A stretch of DNA of 64,000 nt from Salinivibrio kushneri (GTDB lineage Bacteria > Pseudomonadota > Gammaproteobacteria > Enterobacterales > Vibrionaceae), in contig NZ_CP040021.1 in NCBI RefSeq assembly GCF_005280275.1, forward strand, positions 2,567,001 to 2,631,000, in the 5' to 3' direction. Every line of letters begins with the position of its first letter. Position 1 is the first letter of the stretch. A program made the translations under genes and the position numbers. The notes below the pieces were generated by a model. It was given only the letters and a program-made list of their open reading frames with translations, searched no databases and was not told where the DNA came from. Below, piece after piece: positions 50,698 through 59,065 of this stretch.

Positions 50698-50837
50698 AGG
50701 TCGTTAACTCACTAAAAAGCGCCCGCCAGCGCCATCCTGATTGTCAGGTTGTCCGTCGTCGCGGGCGCATGTTCGTCATTTGCAAAACCAATCCACGTTT
50801 TAAGGCGGTGCAAGGGCGCGCGAAAAAACACGCCTAA
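50694..50837 (+). CDS. rpmJ2: Ribosomal protein L36 type B (zinc-independent)
   Basis: 47 residues: [20 protein letters not shown], then [20 protein letters not shown] and a basic end. It lacks the complete zinc-ribbon Cys/His set of type A L36. Second gene of the Zur-controlled pair, overlapping rpmE2 by four bases. Short enough to be missed by length-based gene calling. Its stop region overlaps by four bases the 3' end of the convergent DUF2218 gene. Confidence 0.93.
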   Translation: MKVVNSLKSARQRHPDCQVVRRRGRMFVICKTNPRFKAVQGRAKKHA

Positions 50838-51127
50838 GCGTCGGCGACGCACTGCCACTGATGGGGCAGTGCTTCTCGGCGTGCAAACATCTTGATGTGG
50901 CTACTGACCGTCTCAGTCACCAAGGTTAAGCTCGCTTCATCATCGGCATGGCATGTAACACGCAACTGGGTTCCTTGCACCTGCATATCACACACTCCCG
51001 CAGGGAAATGTACGCGTCCTGTTTGCTCATCCCAGCTCGCCTCGACTTTGCGACCAAAGTGACGACACAAGGTCTGCAAGTAACGTGGGGCATGCTCGGA
51101 GTCAATCATCGTCGTCATACTAGGCAT
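50834..51127 (-). CDS. DUF2218 family protein
   Basis: 97 residues, soluble. [41 protein letters not shown] and [16 protein letters not shown] fit the DUF2218 family, whose members are often found beside siderophore-uptake or siderophore-reductase genes. Function unknown. Start ATG 51127 after CAAGGAGCATTG. Lies 44 bases downstream of the TonB receptor on the same strand, so it is probably co-transcribed with it. Confidence 0.85.
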   Translation of the reverse strand: MPSMTTMIDSEHAPRYLQTLCRHFGRKVEASWDEQTGRVHFPAGVCDMQVQGTQLRVTCHADDEASLTLVTETVSSHIKMFARREALPHQWQCVADA

Positions 51128-51171
51128 CAATGCTCCTTGATAGGTGGGCGCAAGCGCCCACCTCTTTGCGA

Positions 51172-53187
51172 TTAAAATTGATAGGATGCCGTCAATTTAA
51201 TATTGCGACCGGGCTCGTAATCGAGGATTTCTGCGCCTCGTTTACCTGAGGTTGACGCATGCGAGCGATAGCGACTGTCAAACAGGTTGTCGACCCCTGC
51301 CGTCAAAGTGAACCCGTCTACTGCCATCGGTTGCCACTGAGCGAACACGTTGTGGACTGTGTAGCCCGGCTTAGTCAAGTTGCTATCAGGAACGGTGGTC
51401 GATCGCTGAATTTGAGTGTTCCACCCCAGCAAAACATCCCAACGGGTCAACGCGTAATCCGCATTCAAAGCTACGGTATCGCCGAGGTGGCGGGCGCGAC
51501 CAAAAATCTGATCCAGTTGATACGCCTCTGAATAACTCACATCCGTGCGACTGTAACTGGCTGACGCCGTCCACTGCTGCCATGCCCAATAGGCACTGGC
51601 TTCAAAGCCACGATAGGTGACATCGCCACGGTTGGTGGTTTCATAAGCCCAGTTGCCACCGCCATCTTTGTAGCTGCGCACCACAATTTCATCATCGAGT
51701 TCAGTGCGAAACACCGTCAAATTGGCGGTCAACAAGTAGTCTTTTTGCGCCGCTGCATTAGACAGGCGCACGCCAGTCTCATCGGTCCGGCCATGCTCGG
51801 CTTTCAAGTCTTTATCCGCGCTTTCACTCAGTGCTGTGGTGGTAAATGACTCGTTCAATGGTGGCGCTTTGTGCAGCTCCCGGCTATTGGCAAACACGGT
51901 GAGATAGTCGTTAGCGACAAACTCGGCCCCCAATGCCAACGACACATCATCATAACGCTGACTCGAGCTGGTCGCTCGGCGATCAAAGCTGTCATAACGC
52001 GCCGCGGGCGTCACCGAAAAACGTGGGGTCAGCGCTATCTTGTCTTCCACATACAGCGCAATCTTGTCGGCCGATTCCAAAATCTGTACACCCGGTTTGG
52101 CAAATTGGGTGTCGTTGTCTTGATTTTCATAGTGCGCACCGTACGCGAGTTGGTGATCGCCAATACGCTGTGACACACTGAGTTTTACCCCAAGGTTCGT
52201 GTCTTCCGCCACGTTGACGCCTTTGCGGTCAGCCAGAAATGGGTGGGTGGCAAATTCGGTTTCATCACGGGTGAGTGACAGCTGGTTATAATAGGCCAGC
52301 GCTTTCAATTCGATAGCTTGTGACGGGGTGTATTCGTAATTGATCGTGGCGGTATCGCGATCGTAGGTCACTGGCAGTATCATTTCACCGGTACGATTGC
52401 GGTTGAAGCTTACACCCATATCAGGACGCGGCAGATAGTCGCCCTTATCGCGATACTTATCATAACTGAGTTCAAAGCGATGCCCACTTGCAGGCTCCCA
52501 GCCTACTTTTACTAAGCCATTAGTGATCTCTCCCTCACCGCCAAAGGTGCGATTACCGTCACCATCTTTAAAGTTGTCCCGATCAAAACGGCTAATATAT
52601 GCCATCGCATCCCATTCATCACTCAACAACCCATAAACGGTCAACGAGCCTTGTTGGGAGTCATTACTGCCCCAACCAGCACTTAGGCGTGCTCCAAATG
52701 TCTCATTAGCACGCAAGAGATCGTAGGGATCTTTGGTTTCAAACGCGACCGCACCCCCTAGCTCGCTGGTGAGAATCGACGAGGCGCCCACCGCGACATC
52801 AACACGCTGCAAAATGTCAGGACTTAAAGTGAGGTTGCTGATGTGGTGGAACATTTTACCGCCTTGAGAGGCGCCATCGACGGTGATATCCAGATCTTGT
52901 TCGGTAAAACCACGGATATTAATGCGCTGGGTGAGCGAGTGCGTGCCCCCCACATCCACACCGGGGATATCACGCAATAGATCAGAGAGGTGATCCGGTT
53001 GCTTGACGGTGAGATCCGTTTCTCCCAGGTAACGGGATGAGCTGGACACTTGCGTCCCCCATACTGAGACCGTTTCTATGCTTTCATCCTCAAGATTATC
53101 AGCAGCCACCGCAGGGGCACATAGAGCACTGGCTATACTAAGCGTCAGCAAGCCCAGACGTGCTGGGACAGGTAGTAACAACGTCAT
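51172..53187 (-). CDS. TonB-dependent outer-membrane receptor (iron/siderophore or haem type)
   Basis: 671 residues. Signal peptide of about 28 residues (ends CAPAVAA), TonB box-like ETVSVWG at about 38-44, plug domain with LSDLLRDIPGVDVGG and RINIRGFTEQDLDITVDGA, then GASSILTSELGGAVAFETKD. A long beta-barrel ends LTASYQF with the terminal aromatic needed for outer-membrane insertion. The segment around ELGGAVAFETKDPYDLL recalls haem/transferrin-type receptors, but the FRAP/NPNL pair is not clear (HKAPPLNESF instead), so the ligand stays open. A Fur box lies just upstream and an AraC regulator is divergent. Confidence 0.9.
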   Translation of the reverse strand: MTLLLPVPARLGLLTLSIASALCAPAVAADNLEDESIETVSVWGTQVSSSSRYLGETDLTVKQPDHLSDLLRDIPGVDVGGTHSLTQRINIRGFTEQDLDITVDGASQGGKMFHHISNLTLSPDILQRVDVAVGASSILTSELGGAVAFETKDPYDLLRANETFGARLSAGWGSNDSQQGSLTVYGLLSDEWDAMAYISRFDRDNFKDGDGNRTFGGEGEITNGLVKVGWEPASGHRFELSYDKYRDKGDYLPRPDMGVSFNRNRTGEMILPVTYDRDTATINYEYTPSQAIELKALAYYNQLSLTRDETEFATHPFLADRKGVNVAEDTNLGVKLSVSQRIGDHQLAYGAHYENQDNDTQFAKPGVQILESADKIALYVEDKIALTPRFSVTPAARYDSFDRRATSSSQRYDDVSLALGAEFVANDYLTVFANSRELHKAPPLNESFTTTALSESADKDLKAEHGRTDETGVRLSNAAAQKDYLLTANLTVFRTELDDEIVVRSYKDGGGNWAYETTNRGDVTYRGFEASAYWAWQQWTASASYSRTDVSYSEAYQLDQIFGRARHLGDTVALNADYALTRWDVLLGWNTQIQRSTTVPDSNLTKPGYTVHNVFAQWQPMAVDGFTLTAGVDNLFDSRYRSHASTSGKRGAEILDYEPGRNIKLTASYQF

Positions 53188-53220
53188 ACTTCATTTCCTT
53201 CGTGGATAACCCAAACAACT

Positions 53221-53242
53221 AAATGATACTAATTCGCATTTA
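53221..53242. promoter_or_regulatory. Fur box between the TonB receptor and the AraC regulator
   Basis: AAATGATACTAATTCGCATT matches Vibrio-type Fur boxes of the form AATGATAATNATTCTCATT with about two mismatches. It is 34 bases from the receptor start and would repress both genes when iron is plentiful. Confidence 0.65.
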
Positions 53243-53357
53243 TGTTACTATTTCAGTGCTTTTCAGGAAGAAAAAACAATTATGCGCACGCATCAAGCTT
53301 TTATGCGCAGAGCGTTTATGCATAGCACGTTTATGCGGCGTGTTACGGAGGAATACG

Positions 53358-54332
53358 ATGGCAGCACCCGTCTCTGTTGTTTGCACACAGCGAGAGTCCA
53401 GCGCAGATGGTCACGCCGAGATCATGGCTAATCACTCAAAACGGACGCAATCCTTGGTACGGGGACAGTTTTCACATACTTCATGTCCGGGTGGGTTGCA
53501 TATCGATAGCGGGATCACCGATGAATTATGTGATGCCAATGTCCTCCACCGTGCCCATCAGGGGATCATGCTAGTGATAGTCCTCGAGGGCGTGCTGGAG
53601 TTTGCCTACGATGACCACACGTATCGGTGCAATGCATGCCACCAGCCCCAAGCACTTGCCGTCTCCGTGTGCCGTGACAGCACTTTTCGTCGTCGCTTAA
53701 TTGCAGGGAATCACCTTAAAAAAGTGAATATATTGCTTCCGCCCGAGTGGCTTGATGGGTATGCAGACGAGCAAGCCTTGCCACTGCTTAGTGCCTTGCA
53801 TCGTCATCATTTAGGCTGTGTACGCTGGCAACCTAGTACCGCCATATTCGACCCCATTCACGCCTTATTACCCCGCTTTAGTAGGCAAAACGAGGCTGAT
53901 CCCCTGACCCAGCACCTCCATGCACTCACCATCATCAAGCACCTGTGTGAGCAAGCCTCTCATCTCACCATTGAGTCTGTTACCGAACTCATCCCTGCCA
54001 CCTATGAGCCACAAATCGCAAAAGCCGTCGCGTATATTGAAACTAAGCTGCACACCGCATTAACCTTATCGACCATTGCACACGCATGCGGCCTGAGTCG
54101 CAGCACACTGCAGCGCCGTTTTCGTACCCATCTAGGCGTGCCCGTTTCAGATTACATCCGTCGTCGTCGGTTGGTGGTGGTCAAAGAAAAGTTACTGCAT
54201 GAGGCGATTTCAATTGGCGAAGCGGCTTACTGGGCGGGCTACCATCATCCCTCTAATTTTGTTACCGCCTTTAAGCGTCAGTTTGGCATGACCCCCGGCC
54301 AATTGATTCAATCGCAAACCCATACAATGTGA
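53358..54332 (+). CDS. AraC-family transcriptional regulator, PchR-like, iron-uptake associated
   Basis: 324 residues. The C-terminal double helix-turn-helix is at about 222-324: LTLSTIAHACGLSRSTLQRRF and then ISIGEAAYWAGYHHPSNFVTAFKRQFGMTPGQ. The N-terminal ligand domain is divergent, but its place beside a TonB receptor is typical of siderophore-sensing activators (PchR, DesR type). Start ATG 53358 has ACGGAGG upstream; the frame is open to 53223 but that part crosses the Fur box and promoter. Confidence 0.88.
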   Translation: MAAPVSVVCTQRESSADGHAEIMANHSKRTQSLVRGQFSHTSCPGGLHIDSGITDELCDANVLHRAHQGIMLVIVLEGVLEFAYDDHTYRCNACHQPQALAVSVCRDSTFRRRLIAGNHLKKVNILLPPEWLDGYADEQALPLLSALHRHHLGCVRWQPSTAIFDPIHALLPRFSRQNEADPLTQHLHALTIIKHLCEQASHLTIESVTELIPATYEPQIAKAVAYIETKLHTALTLSTIAHACGLSRSTLQRRFRTHLGVPVSDYIRRRRLVVVKEKLLHEAISIGEAAYWAGYHHPSNFVTAFKRQFGMTPGQLIQSQTHTM

Positions 54333-54380
54333 TCATGGTATGCGTGTATACTCATCCTATTGGCATGAAAAGGAAAAAGT

Positions 54381-54866
54381 ATGAGACAGGGTCGCCGCTT
54401 TGCACTAACGGCTGGGTTATTGATTGCCGCACTGGGTGCTGGTGCGCTTTACATCGTTCGCTCGCAACAAGTCACCGCACCGGCATTTATCACCGTCAAC
54501 TCGCAAGCCGCGCTTGATGCAGAGCTCGCCAGCGCCGCGGCTAATCAACAAATCGCTTTGGTTGATTACTACGCCGATTGGTGCATCCCGTGTAAACAAT
54601 TCGCGCAAAAAACCTTCACTGACCCGGCAGTGGCTCAGCAGCTTAGCCACATGCACCGGATTAAAGTGAACCTGAGTGATAATCGTCCGGAAGATTTTGC
54701 GTTAATGCGCAGCCAAGACGTGGCCGGGCTACCCACACTCGACTTTTGGTTAGCCAATGGAGAGCGTCATGCGACCGCCCGCATTACCGGCTTTTTAGCC
54801 CCTCAAGCTTTCATGGCGCACCTACGTCAGCATGGATTGCAGCATGAAGTAAAAAGCGAGCACTGA
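54381..54866 (+). CDS. Membrane-anchored thioredoxin resembling the DsbD gamma (C-terminal) domain
   Basis: 161 residues: N-terminal hydrophobic anchor or uncleaved signal (about 8-26), then a thioredoxin fold facing the periplasm. YYADWCIPCKQFAQKTFTDP (Cys68/Cys71) and GLPTLDFW match the C-terminal domain of DsbD (YADWC..CK.FE..TF.DP; LGLPT..F), including the closing ARITGF. In E. coli full-length dsbD sits close to dcuA; here only the gamma-like domain is found, without the TM electron-transfer domain. It may receive electrons from another DsbD or CcdA-like protein. RBS AAGGAAAAAGT. Confidence 0.82.
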   Translation: MRQGRRFALTAGLLIAALGAGALYIVRSQQVTAPAFITVNSQAALDAELASAAANQQIALVDYYADWCIPCKQFAQKTFTDPAVAQQLSHMHRIKVNLSDNRPEDFALMRSQDVAGLPTLDFWLANGERHATARITGFLAPQAFMAHLRQHGLQHEVKSEH

Positions 54867-54953
54867 TCAATCTCTTAGTTCTCTTGTTACAAAATTGATA
54901 AACCCCATATCTGGTGGTAGTTTTATTGAAAACAAAGGGAAGATAGCCGCATT

Positions 54954-55586
54954 ATGGAAGCGCAACACACCATCGTTATCGCCGACGATCATCCACTGTT
55001 TCGGAATGCCCTCTTTCAATCCGTGCATATGGCGATAAGCGGTGCCAATCTGCTAGAGGCAGACAGCTTAGACAGTCTAAATCAGATCTTAGCGCGAGAG
55101 GCTGAGGTCGACTTGGTGCTACTGGATCTAAAAATGCCGGGCGCCAATGGCATGTCGGGCTTAATTGCGCTGCGTCACCATTATCCTACCCTGCCGATTG
55201 TGGTGATCTCTGCCAGTGAAGAGCCGAGCGTGATCCGCCAGGTACGCGCTCATGGTGCCTTTGGCTTTATTCCTAAATCCAGCGATATGCGTGCATTGGT
55301 ACAATCGTTAACCCAAGTGCTCGAAGGCACCCCCTGCTTTCCTGATGATCTCGGCGAAGACGATGAAAGCGAGCGCTTATCTGACAAACTCGCCACACTG
55401 ACGCCACAGCAGTACAAGGTGTTGCGGATGCTATGCGATGGGCTTCTGAACAAACAGATCGCCTACGACCTGTCGGTTTCCGAGGCGACTATTAAAGCGC
55501 ACATGACGGCCATCTTTCGTAAGCTAGGAGTAAAAAACCGCACTCAAGCGGTGATTTTATTGCAGCAATCTAATATCGAACTTTGA
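54954..55586 (+). CDS. NarL/LuxR-family response regulator, CrbR-like
   Basis: 210 residues. Receiver domain about 5-125 with acidic pair IADDHPLFRNAL, phospho-acceptor Asp in VLLDLKMPGANG (about residue 58) and Lys in GFIPKSS. LuxR-type helix-turn-helix about 146-205 (LTPQQYKVLRMLCDGLLNKQ; VSEATIKAHMTAIFRKLGVK). By family and context it resembles Vibrio CrbR, which with the CrbS kinase activates acetyl-CoA synthetase in the acetate switch. The CrbS-type kinase is encoded 4 kb away at 59287-62733. Targets here are not identified. Confidence 0.85.
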   Translation: MEAQHTIVIADDHPLFRNALFQSVHMAISGANLLEADSLDSLNQILAREAEVDLVLLDLKMPGANGMSGLIALRHHYPTLPIVVISASEEPSVIRQVRAHGAFGFIPKSSDMRALVQSLTQVLEGTPCFPDDLGEDDESERLSDKLATLTPQQYKVLRMLCDGLLNKQIAYDLSVSEATIKAHMTAIFRKLGVKNRTQAVILLQQSNIEL

Positions 55587-55622
55587 TACGCTAGCGCCCC
55601 AGACACCGACTTTGGAGCGCTT

Positions 55623-56255
55623 ATGTTAAGTATTCTTGCTACGCAATTCGTGATTTTATGGGCCGTGATCGACCCTGTCGGTAGCGTGCCCATTTATCTC
55701 TCACAAACCAGCCACATGTCCACCAAACAAAAACGCCGTGTCGCGGTGAAAGCCGTGGCAATTGCCTTTGCTATTTTGCTGTTCTTTTTAATTGTCGGTC
55801 AGATTTTGCTCGAAGCCATGCAAATCCCCTTGCCCGCGTTCCAAGCAGCTGGTGGTTTGGTATTACTGTTGTTTTCGTTAACCATGATTTTCGGTGAAGG
55901 AAAACCCGGCCAAGAAGCCAAAATGCTGAGTGAAAACGTGGATAAAGCCGAAATTGCCGCCACCGCTGTTTATCCGCTCGCCGTCCCTTCCATTGCTTCC
56001 CCTGGTGCCATGATGGCGGTGGTCATGCTCACAGATAACAATCGGTACGCCATTGCTGAACAAGCGGTGACCGCTGGGGTGATGTTTTTTGTATTGGTCG
56101 CGACCTTGGTCTTACTCCTCGGGGCCAATGTGATTCACAAAGTCATTGGCAACGTCGGCGCGTCGATTATCAGCCGCGTCATGGGGCTGATACTTGCCTC
56201 GGTCGCCGTTGCTAATTTGCTCGAAGGGATCCAAAAGTTTTACCACTTAACTTAG
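55623..56255 (+). CDS. MarC/YhgN family integral membrane protein
   Basis: 210 residues, six predicted TM helices. MarC-family features: ILWAVIDPVGSVPIYLS at the N-terminus, FQAAGGLVLLLFSLTMIFG in the middle, VYPLAVPSIASPGAMM, and SRVMGLILASVAVANLLEGI at the end. The function of the family is not established (once linked to antibiotic resistance, later disputed). It is 36 bases downstream of the crbR-like gene on the same strand, so co-transcription is likely. RBS TGGAGCGCTT. Confidence 0.88.
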   Translation: MLSILATQFVILWAVIDPVGSVPIYLSQTSHMSTKQKRRVAVKAVAIAFAILLFFLIVGQILLEAMQIPLPAFQAAGGLVLLLFSLTMIFGEGKPGQEAKMLSENVDKAEIAATAVYPLAVPSIASPGAMMAVVMLTDNNRYAIAEQAVTAGVMFFVLVATLVLLLGANVIHKVIGNVGASIISRVMGLILASVAVANLLEGIQKFYHLT

Positions 56256-56273
56256 ACCTTTGGCGCAAATCTT

Positions 56274-56296
56274 GGCTGGCTCAACCCGAGCCAGCC
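56274..56296 (+). terminator. Hairpin after marC
   Basis: GGCTGGCTC-AACCC-GAGCCAGCC, 9-bp GC-rich stem 18 bases after the stop. There is no T-tract, so termination would be weak or Rho-assisted. Confidence 0.5.
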
Positions 56297-56435
56297 GTAC
56301 CTAGCTCACAAAAACCCTGCTTTTTCCGATCATTATCACTTACTGCGCTCGACTAAAGTTGCAATGTCGCGCTGTTCATCCCCTGCTATCGTCTTCAAGT
56401 AACATTCCATTAACGTGCTAAACAAGGAGAAGGCG

Positions 56436-56702
56436 ATGGCGTTTCAAAGCAAGGAACACGCGAAAGCCTACTGGGACAGAAACGTAAAACTGATGATCAG
56501 TCTGCTGATTGTCTGGTTTGTTGTCTCATTCGGCTGTGGGATCTTATTCGTGGATGCCCTCAATACCATTCAAATTGGTGGCTATAAACTTGGATTCTGG
56601 TTTGCTCAGCAGGGATCGATTTATACCTTCCTCGGCATCATATTTGTGTATGCCAAACAAATGCGCAAACTCGATCGCGAGTTCGGCGTGGACGACGAGT
56701 AA
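56436..56702 (+). CDS. DUF4212 small subunit of a sodium:solute symporter
   Basis: 88 residues with two TM helices (about 17-38 and 57-76). MAFQSKEHAKAYWDRNVKLM and GCGILFVDALNTIQIGGYKL are typical of the small partner (Na_symport_sm type) found just before VC_2705-type symporters. Probably forms a complex with the next gene product. Start ATG 56436 has AAGGAGAAGGCG; an upstream in-frame extension would include that site. Only 12 bases separate it from the large subunit. Confidence 0.9.
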   Translation: MAFQSKEHAKAYWDRNVKLMISLLIVWFVVSFGCGILFVDALNTIQIGGYKLGFWFAQQGSIYTFLGIIFVYAKQMRKLDREFGVDDE

Positions 56703-56714
56703 GAGGACTAACAC

Positions 56715-58442
56715 ATGGATTTAAGAACCATTACTTATATTGTTGTCGGGTTCACGTTCGCCCTCTATATCGGGATTGCGATCTGGGCACGCGCAGGCTC
56801 CACCAAAGAGTTTTATGTCGCCGGTGGCGGGGTTAACCCTGTGGCCAACGGGATGGCAACCGCTGCCGACTGGATGTCAGCCGCGTCCTTTATCTCTATG
56901 GCTGGCTTGATCTCATTCATGGGCTATGGCGGTTCGGTGTTTTTGATGGGCTGGACCGGCGGTTTCGTGCTTCTCGCACTGTTGCTCGCCCCTTATCTAC
57001 GTAAATTTGGCAAATTTACCGTGCCAGAGTTTGTCGGTGAACGCTTCTACTCAAAAACCGCGCGCATTGTTGCTGTCGTTTGCTTGATCATCGCCTCTGT
57101 CACCTATGTTATCGGCCAGATGAAAGGGGTCGGGGTGGCTTTTGGTCGCTTCCTAGAAGTGGACTATTCCACTGGGCTTTTAATCGGGATGGTGATTGTG
57201 TTTATGTATTCCGTGATGGGCGGGATGAAGGGCATTACCTACACCCAAATTGCTCAGTATTGCGTACTCATTTTGGCTTACACTATTCCCGCAATCTTCA
57301 TCTCCCTCAAACTGACAGGTAACCCATTCCCACAGCTTGGTCTAGGCAGCACCATGGCAGGCACGGATCAGTACTTGCTCGACCGGCTTGATCAGGTGGT
57401 GACCGAACTCGGCTTTGTCGAATACACCACCGCGGTGCGCGGCAGTACACTCAACATGTTTGCCTACACCATGTCACTGATGATAGGTACCGCCGGTTTG
57501 CCCCACGTTATTATCCGCTTCTTTACGGTTCCTAAAGTGCGTGATGCACGGACATCCGCCGGTTGGGCGCTGTTCTTTATCGCGATTTTATACACCTCAG
57601 CACCTGCGGTGGCGGCGATGGCGCGCTTGAACTTAATGGACACCGTCAATCTGCCTAATGGCGACAACCTTGTCTATGACGAGCGTCCAGACTGGTTTAA
57701 AAACTGGGAAACCACCGGGCTTTTGGGCTTTGAAGACAAAAACGGTGACGACAAGATCCAATACACTTCGAACCCAGACACCAATGAGCTACGTGTTGAC
57801 CGCGATATCATGGTGCTGGCAAACCCAGAGATTGCCAAACTCCCTAACTGGGTGATTGCCCTGGTCGCCGCCGGGGGCTTAGCCGCTGCCTTGTCGACCG
57901 CGGCTGGGCTGTTACTCGCGATCTCGTCAGCGATATCCCATGACTTGATTAAGGGGGTCGTCAATCCGAATATCAGTGAAAAAGGCGAGCTACTGGCAAG
58001 CCGGATATCCATGGCATTAGCGATAGCGGGTGCAGGCTACTTGGGGCTCAATCCACCAGGCTTTGCGGCCGGGACAGTGGCCCTGGCGTTCGGCTTGGCC
58101 GCATCATCGATTTTCCCGGTGCTGATGATGGGGATCTTCACCAAAACCATTAACAAGGAAGGGGCGATTGCAGGTATGGTCGCGGGGATCAGCGTCACCC
58201 TGTTCTATGTATTCCAGCATAAAGGGATTCTGTTTGTCGCTGATTGGACCTACTTAGAAAGCCTGGGTAGCAACTGGATACTGGGTATCGAGCCAAATGC
58301 CTTTGGCGCGGTGGGCGCTGTATGTAACTTTGTGGTGGCAATCATTGTTTCACGCCTGACCAAAGAAACACCGCAAGAGGTACAAGATTTGGTCGAGCAC
58401 GTTCGTATGCCATCTGGAGCCGGTGATGCGCAATCACACTAA
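56715..58442 (+). CDS. Sodium:solute symporter, VC_2705 subfamily (large subunit)
   Basis: 575 residues, about 13 TM helices of the SSS (SLC5) fold. Typical parts: FYVAGGGVNPVANGMATAAD and WMSAASFISMAGLISFMGYG near the start, VIGQMKGVGVAFGRFLEV, and LAAALSTAAGLLLAISSAIS (about 396-415, Na+-site region). A roughly 75-residue hydrophilic loop (about 314-375) is a feature of this subfamily. Substrate unproven; acetate or another short carboxylate is suggested by relatives of ActP and the CrbR/CrbS genes around it. RBS AAGAGGAC. Confidence 0.9.
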   Translation: MDLRTITYIVVGFTFALYIGIAIWARAGSTKEFYVAGGGVNPVANGMATAADWMSAASFISMAGLISFMGYGGSVFLMGWTGGFVLLALLLAPYLRKFGKFTVPEFVGERFYSKTARIVAVVCLIIASVTYVIGQMKGVGVAFGRFLEVDYSTGLLIGMVIVFMYSVMGGMKGITYTQIAQYCVLILAYTIPAIFISLKLTGNPFPQLGLGSTMAGTDQYLLDRLDQVVTELGFVEYTTAVRGSTLNMFAYTMSLMIGTAGLPHVIIRFFTVPKVRDARTSAGWALFFIAILYTSAPAVAAMARLNLMDTVNLPNGDNLVYDERPDWFKNWETTGLLGFEDKNGDDKIQYTSNPDTNELRVDRDIMVLANPEIAKLPNWVIALVAAGGLAAALSTAAGLLLAISSAISHDLIKGVVNPNISEKGELLASRISMALAIAGAGYLGLNPPGFAAGTVALAFGLAASSIFPVLMMGIFTKTINKEGAIAGMVAGISVTLFYVFQHKGILFVADWTYLESLGSNWILGIEPNAFGAVGAVCNFVVAIIVSRLTKETPQEVQDLVEHVRMPSGAGDAQSH

Positions 58443-58460
58443 TCCGGTGTTCATCTATCA

Positions 58461-58480
58461 AGCCCCTTCGGGGGCTTTTA
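58461..58480 (+). terminator. Intrinsic terminator after the symporter pair
   Basis: AGCCCC-TTCG-GGGGCT followed by TTTA; a 6-bp stem with a UUCG loop. The short T-tract makes it moderate. Confidence 0.7.
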
Positions 58481-58511
58481 CACGGTTTGTAACTTCCAGC
58501 CAAGGAGAGGC

Positions 58512-59024
58512 ATGATGTCAACGGTCACGCGTTTACTCACCAATAAACATGTGGTTATTGCGATGCTGGTTGCGCCAGTATTAGCGGTGATCACCTATTT
58601 TGCCGTCGATGCCAGTGTGTCTGAGCCGCCTAAAGCCGCTCAGCCAGGGCAGAGTTACCCGCTGGCGGTCCGTTCTAACTGTCGCTATACCAGTGGCTTC
58701 TGTCAGCTCGAAAATGGTGATATGAAACTCAAACTGGAATCGCAGGGGGTTGATAACAACCGGCTAACGCTGCGGTTAGTCAGCGAGCTGCCGTTGGAGG
58801 GCGCACAAATTGGCCTGACAGACATCACATCGCAAACCATGCAAATCCGCGATGAAACAGGCACGACCTGGACGGTTACCCTCCCTGCTCCAAGCAGTGA
58901 GGAGACGCAAATTCGTCTAGCCGTCAGTATGAAGGGGAGCCACTATTACGCAGAAACGCCAGTGACATTTATCGAGCATAAAACATTTTATACCGAGCAC
59001 CAACAATCTCAGGACGCTTCATAG
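58512..59024 (+). CDS. Hypothetical single-pass, probably periplasmic protein
   Basis: I do not recognise the family. 170 residues: a TM segment or signal anchor at about 13-32 (VVIAMLVAPVLAVITYFAVD), then a predicted periplasmic domain with one Cys pair in SNCRYTSGFCQLENGD, which could form a disulfide, and a beta-rich pattern (MKLKLES; RLTLRLVSELPL; TWTVTLPAP; QIRLAVSM). RBS AAGGAGAGGC. It follows the symporter terminator by about 30 bases and converges on the crbS cluster. A role linked to the symporter or a copper/redox-type domain is possible but unsupported. Confidence 0.75.
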   Translation: MMSTVTRLLTNKHVVIAMLVAPVLAVITYFAVDASVSEPPKAAQPGQSYPLAVRSNCRYTSGFCQLENGDMKLKLESQGVDNNRLTLRLVSELPLEGAQIGLTDITSQTMQIRDETGTTWTVTLPAPSSEETQIRLAVSMKGSHYYAETPVTFIEHKTFYTEHQQSQDAS

Positions 59025-59065
59025 CGTCAGCCTCGGCATACGGCGTCAGTACGTTAGGTAACCAC

